A stretch of DNA of 64,000 nucleotides, from NCBI RefSeq assembly GCF_021608265.1, contig NZ_JAKIHP010000001.1, positions 62,001 to 126,000 of the forward strand, written 5' to 3'. Shown here in pieces: positions 6,228 to 15,018 of this stretch. Numbering within the stretch: position 1 is the stretch's first letter; each line of letters begins with the position of its first letter. The notes below the pieces were generated by a model. It did not search any database, was not told the DNA's origin, and saw only the letters and a list, made by a program, of their open reading frames with translations. A program made the position numbers and the translations under genes. This DNA comes from Flavobacterium wongokense. Lineage in GTDB: Bacteria; Bacteroidota; Bacteroidia; Flavobacteriales; Flavobacteriaceae.

Positions 6228-8099
6228 TTAGATTTTGAATATGAGGCTCTCGCTTGGTTTTACCGTGAGCTGTATCGTTCCTTTTCCATCGGTAACCTTA
6301 AGCTGGGCCTTACTTCCGTAAAGCTGGTCTTTCACATCGTATAGACCATCCTTTATTTTCCAGGCCGCAATTACATCGGCTGGGACTTTTAATTCGAAAC
6401 TGCTGGTAGTCACCCACGAGAAATTCACCACAATGATTAATTTTTCCTTGTCGGACCAACGAACATAAGAATACATTCCCGGATCGTAATGAAGTGTGTT
6501 TTCCCGGTTTACCGTTTGTATTTCCTGGAATTTACCCATTAATGCATCGCTTTTTAAGGTAAAGTTCAATAAGCGTTTGTAAAAATCACGCAGTTGCTTT
6601 TCGCTGGCTGTTAACTTGCCGCCGTCAAATTTGCCACCATTCATCCAACGCTGGTGATTGGGAACGCCTACATAATCAAATATTGAAGTCCGTGTTGGTT
6701 TTCCGAAACCGCCGTCAACAGCTCCTTCCTCTCCTACTTCCTGTCCGAAATAAATCATTGTTGGCGAAGAACTAATCGTTGCCGAGACCACCATCATAGG
6801 CTTTCCTTTTTCTGGTGTACCTGCAAAGTCCGGGCTGGCTAGACGTTGTTCGTCATGGTTATCCAGAAAGTGCAGCATGTGGTGCTCAATGTCTGCCATT
6901 CCCTTTTGTATGTCCGAAAGCGGATCGGGCATTACTTTTCCTTGGATTACTGCTTTCAGATGGTCATAAGTTTCCACCTTGTCGTACAGGTAATCCATTT
7001 TACCAAGCTTGATATAATTCCTGTATTCCTTCGGATTATAAACCTCAGCCATCAAAAATGCTTTTGGGTTTTTCATCTTGATTGCCGAATTCATATAACT
7101 CCAAAATTCATAAGGAACCATTTCTGCCATGTCATAACGAAAGCCGTCTACGCCCTTTGCGGTCCAATACAAGGCAATGTCACGGAATTTTTTCCACGAA
7201 CTTGGCACATCCTTATCCTGCCAAAAAGCATAATGGGCTTTATAATCCTTCTCATCATAACCTGCAGGAAGTTCCGGAAAATCTTTGGAACCATCAGGTT
7301 TTATGCCATAGTTTACTTTTACCGTTTCATACCAGTCATTGATATCAGGTTTTGCCTGGCGTGAACCATTGCCGGTCCATTTTGCCGGAAACTCATTGAA
7401 TTTACCATCAATCAAAGGATTTTTTTCTCCATTTAAAGGTTTGTAACTATCCGAAGTTGGCACTTCAAAAGCTTTCCCCGGAATATAATAGAAGTTATTG
7501 TTACGGGCATATTCAACAGAAGTGTTGTCTTCTGCACCAAAATCGGTTACGCCTTTCGGGTTGCTCAAACTGTGGTAATTGCGGGCAATGTGATTGGGAA
7601 CAATATCGATGATGACTTTGAGTCCGTTGTTGTGTGTTCTTTTGATGAGGCCTTCAAATTCTTCGAGCCTTCTTGCGGGATTTACGGCCAAATCGGGATT
7701 CACATTATAATAATCCTTAACCGCATACGGTGAGCCTGCACGGCCTTTTACCACATCGGGATCGTCATTGGAAATTCCGTATTTGGTATAATCGCGGATA
7801 ACATCGTGATGCGGAACTCCGGTGTACCAGATATAAGTGACTCCCAATTTTTTGATTTCCTGCAAAGCAGTATCTGTAAAGTCATTGAACTTCCCAACTC
7901 CGTTTTCCTCAATGGTTCCCCAAGGTTTATTAGTGGTATTCTTGTTTCCGAATAAACGGGTAAAAACCTGGTAAACCACATCTTTTTTAGGTGTATTGGT
8001 TGGTTTGGCGTTGGCACTCATAGAAGTCTTTTTTTGGGCAGTGGTTGTATTGAAAATAAAACAACCCATTACCAGTGCTAATGTTAAACTTGTTTTCAT
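6228..8099 (-). CDS. Secreted GH13 alpha-amylase family glycosidase
   Basis: 623 residues with a signal peptide (1-21, ending TTAQ). All four GH13 conserved regions are visible: DIVPNH (165-170), GFRYD with nucleophile Asp323, AEVYN with acid/base Glu352, and FLDNHD with Asp416. An all-beta domain C ends the protein. It should hydrolyse alpha-1,4-glucans outside the cytoplasm. No lipobox and no T9SS domain, so it is probably periplasmic. It is monocistronic, with a -7 motif at 8138-8145, and is not next to SusCD genes. Confidence 0.88.
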   Translation of the reverse strand: MKTSLTLALVMGCFIFNTTTAQKKTSMSANAKPTNTPKKDVVYQVFTRLFGNKNTTNKPWGTIEENGVGKFNDFTDTALQEIKKLGVTYIWYTGVPHHDVIRDYTKYGISNDDPDVVKGRAGSPYAVKDYYNVNPDLAVNPARRLEEFEGLIKRTHNNGLKVIIDIVPNHIARNYHSLSNPKGVTDFGAEDNTSVEYARNNNFYYIPGKAFEVPTSDSYKPLNGEKNPLIDGKFNEFPAKWTGNGSRQAKPDINDWYETVKVNYGIKPDGSKDFPELPAGYDEKDYKAHYAFWQDKDVPSSWKKFRDIALYWTAKGVDGFRYDMAEMVPYEFWSYMNSAIKMKNPKAFLMAEVYNPKEYRNYIKLGKMDYLYDKVETYDHLKAVIQGKVMPDPLSDIQKGMADIEHHMLHFLDNHDEQRLASPDFAGTPEKGKPMMVVSATISSSPTMIYFGQEVGEEGAVDGGFGKPTRTSIFDYVGVPNHQRWMNGGKFDGGKLTASEKQLRDFYKRLLNFTLKSDALMGKFQEIQTVNRENTLHYDPGMYSYVRWSDKEKLIIVVNFSWVTTSSFELKVPADVIAAWKIKDGLYDVKDQLYGSKAQLKVTDGKGTIQLTVKPSESLIFKI

Positions 8100-8137
8100 A
8101 CTATACGATAGGCTTTTGGTTCAATAAGCCATAGCTA

Positions 8138-8145
8138 CAAATATA
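8138..8145 (-). promoter_or_regulatory. -7 promoter element for the amylase gene
   Basis: Reads TATATTTG on the minus strand, a perfect TAnnTTTG match, 38 bp before the start codon. No TTG element is evident at the usual distance. Confidence 0.5.
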
Positions 8146-8243
8146 CTGAATATAGTATCTTTTATTATTATAATTACAGGCGAAAATCAAATAATAGGCA
8201 AAAGCCACGTATTAATAAGTAAAATCCACAGAATAAAAATTGG

Positions 8244-8276
8244 TTGAATTTTTACTGAATAATGCTTATATATTTG
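8244..8276 (+). promoter_or_regulatory. Promoter of the LytS/LytTR/LRR operon
   Basis: TTG at 8244-8246, then 22 nt, then TATATTTG (8269-8276), the Bacteroidota -33/-7 pattern. The start codon is 25 bp further on. Confidence 0.55.
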
Positions 8277-8301
8277 TTACAGAAATTAAAATCAAATAGT
8301 C

Positions 8302-10236
8302 TTGAAAACGGCATTCAAAATAATCCTTTATAGCTTCCTATTATTTATAGGTCATACTGTTTGGTCTCAGCAAACTGTTATCGACAGCCTGAAAAGGGTT
8401 TATAAGGTGGCCAAAACGGATACTGCCAAAGTAAACATCTACAACCAGCTTGCATTTGAATTAAAGGAAAGCTATACAGATTCTTCTTTTTATTATGCTT
8501 CTAAAGCAGAGGTTTTCGCAAGAAAAATTAAGTATAACGATGGCCTTGCAAATGCTGCCATTAATAAGGGGAATGCAAATATCATCGTAGGGGATTATCC
8601 CGAAGCCAAAAAGCAATTCGCGAAAGCGAAGGCCATTTTTGAATCTCTGCTAAAGGATGATGAAGACAACAAAACCTATATTTATGGTTTGGCCAGATGT
8701 TATTCGAGCTTAGGTGTGATTTTTTCTCAGGAAGGCAATTATTATGAGTCCTTGGACAATTATCAGAACGGGCTCAAACTCTATCAGAAAATCAATAATA
8801 AGGTCAGTATTTCCAAGTCCTACAACAATATCGGAATCATCTATAAATCGAGAGGGAACAATGCCAAAGCGCTGGAGTATTTTAAAAAGGCATTGAAAAT
8901 CCAGGAAGAGATTGGCGAGCAGACCATGCCGGTAACATTGACGAACATTGGGGTAATCTATTTTGAAGACAATAAACTGCCACAGGCTTATTCGTATTAT
9001 TCCAAAGCGGAAAAACTCTTCAAAACCATTGAAAACACAAGAGGATCTGCACTACTGCAAAATTATTGGGGTGATTATTACATCAAAAAAAGTGAACCTG
9101 CGAAAGCCGAAGCCTATTACAAAAAGGCGCTGGAAATGTACCAAAGCATCCAGAACAAATTTGGAGCATCATTGGCCTTGTACAATCTTGGAACGCTTTA
9201 TTTCAATCAGGGAAAATACGCTCAGGCTATGCCGTTGGCTTCACAATCTTTGGAGTATGCAAATGAAATTGGAGCATTAGACCAAATCTATCATTCGGAA
9301 AAATTGGTGAGTGACCTATACAATATCCAAAACCAACCCGACCTTGCGTTGCAGCATTACAAAAATTACGTCATTGCACGAGACAGCCTTAATACCATGG
9401 AGAGCACCAAAAAATTTGATCGCGCCGAAATGGATTTCGAATATCAGAAAAAGGAAGCCTTATTTCAGGAAAAGAACAAACGCCAGAATTTATTATTGGT
9501 ATTTTCAATAGTGGGAACGCTGTTGGTTATTGGTTTGATTTTCCTTTTAATCAACAGGCAGCAGGTAAAACGCCGATTGACATTACAGAAAGAAGTGGCC
9601 GAATACGAGCAGAAAGCATTGCACCTTCAGATGAATCCGCATTTTGTCTTTAATTGTTTGGGGTCAATTTCAAGCTTCATCGTACAGAACGGAACAGATT
9701 CGGCATTGAAATACCTGTCAAAATTCTCCAAACTGATGCGTTTGACTTTGGAGTATTCCAAAGACCCCCTAATCCCGATTGACAAGGAAATTGAAAGCCT
9801 GCAAAATTACCTTGAATTGGAACAACTGCGCTTCCATGACAAATTTGACTTTAGGATTGCATCAAGTGAAAAAGTAGAATTCAATATGGGACTTCCACCC
9901 TTGTTAATCCAGCCATTTGTAGAAAATGCCATATTGCACGGTTTGGTTCCCAAAGAAGGAAACGGAGTGATTTATGTTGATTTTGATGTAGAAAACGGCC
10001 AGTTGGTTTGTACCATTTCGGACAACGGAATCGGAATTACAAAATCGGCTGCCATCAAGGAAAATTCGATGAAGGCACACAAATCGATGGCGCTGGAAAT
10101 TACCAGGAAAAGATTAGAAATCATGGAAGCCACCATATCCAAATCGGCACAGATTGACATTAGGGAATTAGAAGAAAACAACACGGTTGTAGGAACTAGG
10201 GTTACACTACGATTACCAATACAATACATACAATGA
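8302..10236 (+). CDS. LytS-type sensor histidine kinase with TPR sensor domain
   Basis: 644 residues. The TTG start is supported because a signal peptide (ending TVWSQ) begins there and no ATG fits. Residues about 30-380 are TPR repeats (for example YNNIGIIYKSRGNNAKALEY), placed in the periplasm. A membrane helix follows at about 393-414, then a short coiled coil. The His_kinase region has HLQMNPHFVFN with His447 as the probable phospho-acceptor, and the ATP-binding domain has PPLLIQPFVENAILHG and SDNGIGI. It overlaps the LytTR regulator by 4 bp (ATGA), so the two form a two-component system. The ligand is unknown. Confidence 0.85.
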   Translation: MKTAFKIILYSFLLFIGHTVWSQQTVIDSLKRVYKVAKTDTAKVNIYNQLAFELKESYTDSSFYYASKAEVFARKIKYNDGLANAAINKGNANIIVGDYPEAKKQFAKAKAIFESLLKDDEDNKTYIYGLARCYSSLGVIFSQEGNYYESLDNYQNGLKLYQKINNKVSISKSYNNIGIIYKSRGNNAKALEYFKKALKIQEEIGEQTMPVTLTNIGVIYFEDNKLPQAYSYYSKAEKLFKTIENTRGSALLQNYWGDYYIKKSEPAKAEAYYKKALEMYQSIQNKFGASLALYNLGTLYFNQGKYAQAMPLASQSLEYANEIGALDQIYHSEKLVSDLYNIQNQPDLALQHYKNYVIARDSLNTMESTKKFDRAEMDFEYQKKEALFQEKNKRQNLLLVFSIVGTLLVIGLIFLLINRQQVKRRLTLQKEVAEYEQKALHLQMNPHFVFNCLGSISSFIVQNGTDSALKYLSKFSKLMRLTLEYSKDPLIPIDKEIESLQNYLELEQLRFHDKFDFRIASSEKVEFNMGLPPLLIQPFVENAILHGLVPKEGNGVIYVDFDVENGQLVCTISDNGIGITKSAAIKENSMKAHKSMALEITRKRLEIMEATISKSAQIDIRELEENNTVVGTRVTLRLPIQYIQ

Positions 10237-10994
10237 TAACAGCAGTATTAATTGACGACGACAAGCATTTAAGGACAGGACTGAAAGCTCTTTTGGAACG
10301 TTATACCAATGAAATCAATATCATTGGCGAAGCCGAAAGCGTAAAAACAGGCGTTGCTCTTTTGGGAAAACTACAGCCACAGGTGTTGTTCCTGGATATC
10401 CATTTGGCCGACGGAACCGGATTTGACATTTTGGAACAATTGACCAAAACCAAAGGAAAAACGAATGCCCATATTGTGTTTATTACGGCCCATGAACAAT
10501 ATGCGGTAAAGGCTTTTAAATTTAGCGCGCTTGACTTTATACTAAAGCCCGTTGACCCTGAGGAATTGCAAAACACCATTGCCAAAATCAAGGAAGCTGT
10601 GGGCAAAAACAGTTCGTTTGAACACATTGACCTGCTGTTGGAAAACATCCGCAAAAAAGTGGATAATTTCAAACGGATTGCACTTTCAACCAGCGACGGA
10701 ATCCATCTTTTTGACGTTTCGGACATCATTCGCTGTGAGGCCAAAGTGAATTATACCGAGTTCTTTATCAAAAACCATAAACCGTTATTGATTTCGAGAA
10801 CGCTCAAGGAATTTGAGGAAATGCTGACCGAACATGGTTTTGAACGTATACATCAATCCCATTTGATTAACCTTTCCTATCTGAAATCCTATATAAAATC
10901 GGATGGCGGTTATGTTGTTATGGCAGACAATACCAACATTCCCATCGCGCAAAGCAAAAAGGAAAAACTACAGGAACTAATTAAGAACTTTTAA
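10233..10994 (+). CDS. LytTR-family response regulator
   Basis: 253 residues. The receiver domain (1-120) has acidic Asp8/Asp9, phospho-acceptor Asp55 in VLFLDIHLADG and Lys105 in FILKPVD. The LytTR DNA-binding domain (about 145-253) includes VNYTEFFIKNHKPLLISRTL and ERIHQSHLINLSYLKSY. It is translationally coupled to the sensor kinase and lies 19 bp before a large T9SS surface protein, which suggests that it controls cell-surface genes. The target sites cannot be identified from this window with certainty. Confidence 0.88.
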   Translation: MITAVLIDDDKHLRTGLKALLERYTNEINIIGEAESVKTGVALLGKLQPQVLFLDIHLADGTGFDILEQLTKTKGKTNAHIVFITAHEQYAVKAFKFSALDFILKPVDPEELQNTIAKIKEAVGKNSSFEHIDLLLENIRKKVDNFKRIALSTSDGIHLFDVSDIIRCEAKVNYTEFFIKNHKPLLISRTLKEFEEMLTEHGFERIHQSHLINLSYLKSYIKSDGGYVVMADNTNIPIAQSKKEKLQELIKNF

Positions 10995-11013
10995 GAAAAA
11001 AAATATAGAAATC

Positions 11014-14000
11014 ATGAAGAAACTATTACCCTTTATACTGCTGGTTACCGGAATGGTAAACGCCCAATTTATCGATTTTCCTGATTTTGCTTTCAAATCC
11101 ACGTTGCTGCTTGCGGATTATAACAATCCGACCGCTATGGATTCTTTTGGAAACCAAATAAGGGTTGATTTGAATCAGGATGGAGAAATTGAGGTATGGG
11201 AAGCGTCTTTCGTTACCCAACTAAATGTCAGGGGATCGGGCATCACGAACCTATCCGGGATTTCGGAGTTTACGAACCTCACGCGTTTGGATTGCAGCTA
11301 CAATTCGCTCAACTCCCTTGATGTTAGCGGATTGCCTGCGCTTACTCAATTAACTTGTAGCCGAAACCAGCTGACATCGCTGAATTTAACGGGAGCATCC
11401 AATCTTTCGCTACTTTTTTGCTCTTATAATCAGCTTAGTAATATAGATGTAACTGGTACGCCACAGCTTACATTTTTAGACTGCAGCCATAACAATATCC
11501 AGGCATTAACCATCAATGGCTTAGCAAATCTTGCGCAATTATCCTGCAATGACAACCTGATCTCAAACCTCAGCCTGGCTAATTTGACGAGTTTTGCGGT
11601 GTTGCAATGCGACCACAACCTGCTTACCAGCCTTGATGTAAGCAACGTGCCGAGCCTTACTCAGCTTTATTGCTATTACAATCAGTTGACAAGTCTTGAC
11701 CTCAGCGGCAATACTGCGCTTACCCGATTAGGCTGTGGTGAAAACAGCTTTGCCACATTAAACTTGAATGGCCTTTCAAACCTTAATTATCTGGAATGTA
11801 ATTACCTGCCGAACAATGTAATAATCAATGGAAATGGATTAACTGCCCTGACTTATGCACAATATATCGGGTCGAATTCGGAAATGACTTTTAATGGCTT
11901 CCCAAATCTTGAGAACCTAAATTTAACCTCACCGGCAAGCACTTTCACTTTAAACCTATCTGGTTTCAATTCTAATGCTTATGTCGCAATTGTCCCTCCA
12001 TACGACAACATTATTACCAGCCTGACGGTAAACGGAGTTGGTCCGACGGCCATTAAAACATTGTATTGTCCGCAATACAACCAGCTTGCCAGTTTAACCC
12101 TAAATGGACTTAACGGACTTAGCGAATTGATTTGTGCCGGTAATAAACTTACCAGTTTGAATTTAAGCAACTTGCCTAATCTGACTTATTTGAACGTTGG
12201 ACAAAACCTGTTGACTTCACTGAATTTAAGTGGAACTGCAAACCTAAAGCATTTGGACGTCAACAATAACAAACTTACCGCGCTAAACATTAGCGGTTTG
12301 ACAGCTTTGGAATACCTGGATTTTTGCAACCATACCACGGTAGACATCAATGGGAATCAAATTTCTTCAATTGATTTGAGTGGTTTAACAAACCTTAAAT
12401 ATTTTGACTGTTCCAATTATGGTTTTGACAATGTCGTAGGTGCTCATGGCAATATGCTTTCTTCATTATCGGTAAATCACCTGACGCAACTGGAAGATTT
12501 GAAATGCTCCAAAAATAATATTGCGGCTCTTACTATTAACAACCTTATCCATTTGACTAATTTAGACTGTTCCCATAATCTGTTAACTAGTTTGGACTTG
12601 GTAGGATTGACCAGCCTAACCAATTTGAACTATTCGTATAACCAGTTGGAAAACCTAAATATGGTCGGCTTGGTAAATATAACCGATTTGGATTGCTCCT
12701 ATAATAACATCAGTACACTGAATCTTTCAACGATGCCCAATTTAAGAAAGCTTGCCTGCAATTCCAATGCGCTTACCACGCTGAATCTTGACGGATTGAC
12801 CTTAATAACTGATTTATCCTGTGATAACAACCAGCTTACGACACTTGATTTGACCAATATGTCCAACCTCTATTATTTAAGTTACAACAATAACCAAGTA
12901 CCAAATCTCGATTTTAGCCAGCTTCCGAATCTTTTTTCATTGCAATGTGGCGGAAACCATATGACAACCATTGATGTAAGCCCATTAACCCAACTTCAAG
13001 TACTTAACTGCGATACCAACGATTTAACAACACTTGATATCAGCAATCTAACGCATCTTTCGACACTTCAATGCGTCCAAAACCATCTGACGACACTCGA
13101 TTTGAGTCATCAGCCAATTCTTAGCAGGTTGGATTGCAGTTCCAATTCGCTTACAACAATAGATTTAAGTACAGTACCGGAACTATGGTCTTTAGCTTGT
13201 GCCAATAACGGCATGACAGCTCTTGATTTGAGTCATAATCCCCGTCTTTACGGCGTTTATTGCAACGATAACCTGATTACAACGCTAGACGTAAGCAATA
13301 TGGATAACCTCCATGCTTTATGGTTCCAAAACAATCCACTTCTGACTGAGGTATTTATGAAAAACGGTAGTAATGAAACGATTTTAAGGCTAAACGATAA
13401 TCCTTCTTTAACTTATATATGTGCGGATGAAGCGCAACTTGCCTCAATACAGTCTACGCTAAATGGTTTAGGAATGACAACTACTGTCAGCAACTCTTAT
13501 TGTACTTTCAGTCCTGGCGGTCCACACAATACTGTCATTGGTACCACAATTTTTGACGGAAACAACAACGGCTGTAACCTAAATGACCCGTTACATCCAA
13601 ACATTCGGGTAGATTTTTCAGGCCCTGAAGGAACAGGCTCGGCTTTTACCAACACAAACGGAACTTGTACCTTTTATGCTGACTCCGGGAATTATACCCT
13701 TTTTCCAAACATAGAAAATGCGGCAGCTTTTAACATCTCACCGGCAAGTGCCTCAATTAACTTTTCGGATAACAATAATAATATCAGTAACCAAAGTTTT
13801 TGTTTGTCTGCCAATGGAGTACATTCTGATGTAGAAATAGTTTTAAGTCCGGTAAGCCCAGCTAGGCCTGGTTTTGACGCCACTTATAAACTGACCTACA
13901 AAAACAAAGGGAATCAGGTTCTGTCAGGCAATGTTACGCTTGCGTTCGAAGATGCAAAAATGGATCTTACCACAGCCATTCCGGCTGTCGACACACAGAC

Positions 14001-14871
14001 TCCTAATAATTTAGATTGGGCTTATACCAGCCTGTTGCCTTTTGAAAGCAGGACAATTAACCTTGTATTTACGATAAATGCCCCGCCAGCTGTCAATATC
14101 GATGATGTGATACACTTTACAGCATCTATAACACCTAGTGCCGGTGATGAAAATCCTTCCGATAATACATTTGCATACAATCAGACAGTGGTGGGTTCGT
14201 TTGACCCAAATGATATTACCTGCCTTGAAGGAGATACGGTTTCTCCAACAGAGATTGGGAACTATTTACACTATGTGGTAAATTTTGAAAACACCGGAAA
14301 TTACCAGGCAGAAAATGTTGTGGTTAGGGATGTGATTGACACAGACAAATATGATCTTGCGACACTTCAGGTTCTTAGTACTTCTTATGATTCCTATACC
14401 AGAATAATCGATAATGTTGTTGAATTTGTCTTTCAGGGCATCAATTTGGCGCCACGATCCGGAAATCCTCCTGTTGGTGGCCACGGAGATGTTTTGTTCA
14501 AGATAAAAACGAAAGGAACCATTAATCCTAATGAAACAGTTATCCAAAGGGCCGGAATCTATTTTGATTACAATGCACCGGTTCAGACCACAGATGCCGA
14601 AACGACTTTCGTCGAGTTGAGCAATCCAATATTTGAATTTGATAACAGCGTTAAAATCTATCCTAATCCAACAAATTCAATGATCAACATAGCGAGTGAT
14701 TTTGCTATCGAATCCATTGAACTGTATGATGTTCAGGGAAGAATCCTGGAAAGGCATTTCGAAACAGCCAGTTTTACCAAACTGGATATTTCAAACAAAT
14801 CGAATGGCATTTACTTCCTGAAAATCAAAACCGAAAAAGGAAGCAAGGTTGAAAAAGTAGTTAAACAATAA
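11014..14871 (+). CDS. Leucine-rich-repeat T9SS surface protein
   Basis: 1285 residues. A signal peptide ends at VNAQ (about residue 18). Residues about 80-810 hold roughly 30 leucine-rich repeats of about 21 residues, many with a Cys, like LTRLDCSYNSLNSLDVSGLP. Next come beta-rich modules: a SdrD-B-like part (TIFDGNNNGCNLND) and a DUF7619-like domain starting SFDPNDITCLEG. The last about 80 residues are a type A sorting domain (KIYPNPTNSMINI ... GIYFLKIKTEKG), so it should cross the outer membrane by T9SS and be anchored on the surface. It is probably co-transcribed with the LytS/LytTR pair. Role likely in binding proteins or glycans; inference. Confidence 0.85.
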   Translation: MKKLLPFILLVTGMVNAQFIDFPDFAFKSTLLLADYNNPTAMDSFGNQIRVDLNQDGEIEVWEASFVTQLNVRGSGITNLSGISEFTNLTRLDCSYNSLNSLDVSGLPALTQLTCSRNQLTSLNLTGASNLSLLFCSYNQLSNIDVTGTPQLTFLDCSHNNIQALTINGLANLAQLSCNDNLISNLSLANLTSFAVLQCDHNLLTSLDVSNVPSLTQLYCYYNQLTSLDLSGNTALTRLGCGENSFATLNLNGLSNLNYLECNYLPNNVIINGNGLTALTYAQYIGSNSEMTFNGFPNLENLNLTSPASTFTLNLSGFNSNAYVAIVPPYDNIITSLTVNGVGPTAIKTLYCPQYNQLASLTLNGLNGLSELICAGNKLTSLNLSNLPNLTYLNVGQNLLTSLNLSGTANLKHLDVNNNKLTALNISGLTALEYLDFCNHTTVDINGNQISSIDLSGLTNLKYFDCSNYGFDNVVGAHGNMLSSLSVNHLTQLEDLKCSKNNIAALTINNLIHLTNLDCSHNLLTSLDLVGLTSLTNLNYSYNQLENLNMVGLVNITDLDCSYNNISTLNLSTMPNLRKLACNSNALTTLNLDGLTLITDLSCDNNQLTTLDLTNMSNLYYLSYNNNQVPNLDFSQLPNLFSLQCGGNHMTTIDVSPLTQLQVLNCDTNDLTTLDISNLTHLSTLQCVQNHLTTLDLSHQPILSRLDCSSNSLTTIDLSTVPELWSLACANNGMTALDLSHNPRLYGVYCNDNLITTLDVSNMDNLHALWFQNNPLLTEVFMKNGSNETILRLNDNPSLTYICADEAQLASIQSTLNGLGMTTTVSNSYCTFSPGGPHNTVIGTTIFDGNNNGCNLNDPLHPNIRVDFSGPEGTGSAFTNTNGTCTFYADSGNYTLFPNIENAAAFNISPASASINFSDNNNNISNQSFCLSANGVHSDVEIVLSPVSPARPGFDATYKLTYKNKGNQVLSGNVTLAFEDAKMDLTTAIPAVDTQTPNNLDWAYTSLLPFESRTINLVFTINAPPAVNIDDVIHFTASITPSAGDENPSDNTFAYNQTVVGSFDPNDITCLEGDTVSPTEIGNYLHYVVNFENTGNYQAENVVVRDVIDTDKYDLATLQVLSTSYDSYTRIIDNVVEFVFQGINLAPRSGNPPVGGHGDVLFKIKTKGTINPNETVIQRAGIYFDYNAPVQTTDAETTFVELSNPIFEFDNSVKIYPNPTNSMINIASDFAIESIELYDVQGRILERHFETASFTKLDISNKSNGIYFLKIKTEKGSKVEKVVKQ

Positions 14872-14891
14872 AATTTAGTTAATTGAGTGAA

Positions 14892-14924
14892 AAAAGCGCA
14901 GGCCAGAAAACGGTTTGCGCTTTT
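14892..14924 (+). terminator. Strong terminator after the LRR gene
   Basis: AAAAGCGCA (14892-14900) pairs with TGCGCTTTT (14916-14924), and the stem extends inward by four further pairs. It lies 20 bp after the LRR stop and inside the longest possible reading frame of the next gene, so that gene must start further right. Confidence 0.85.
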
Positions 14925-14974
14925 GCTTTATAATAAATTATTCTTAATAAGCCTTATCATTGTTCCTAATTTCA

Positions 14975-14982
14975 TAAATTTG
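14975..14982 (+). promoter_or_regulatory. -7 promoter element for the OstA-like gene
   Basis: TAAATTTG, a perfect TAnnTTTG match, 36 bp before the TTG start at 15019. No clear TTG -33 element. Confidence 0.4.
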
Positions 14983-15018
14983 TCCACCAGAGAGCACCAG
15001 CTCAAAAAAAATGATTCA

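Noticed and set aside
6846..7364. 172-codon open frame opposite the amylase gene
   Set aside because: Lies fully inside a gene with all GH13 catalytic motifs on the other strand.
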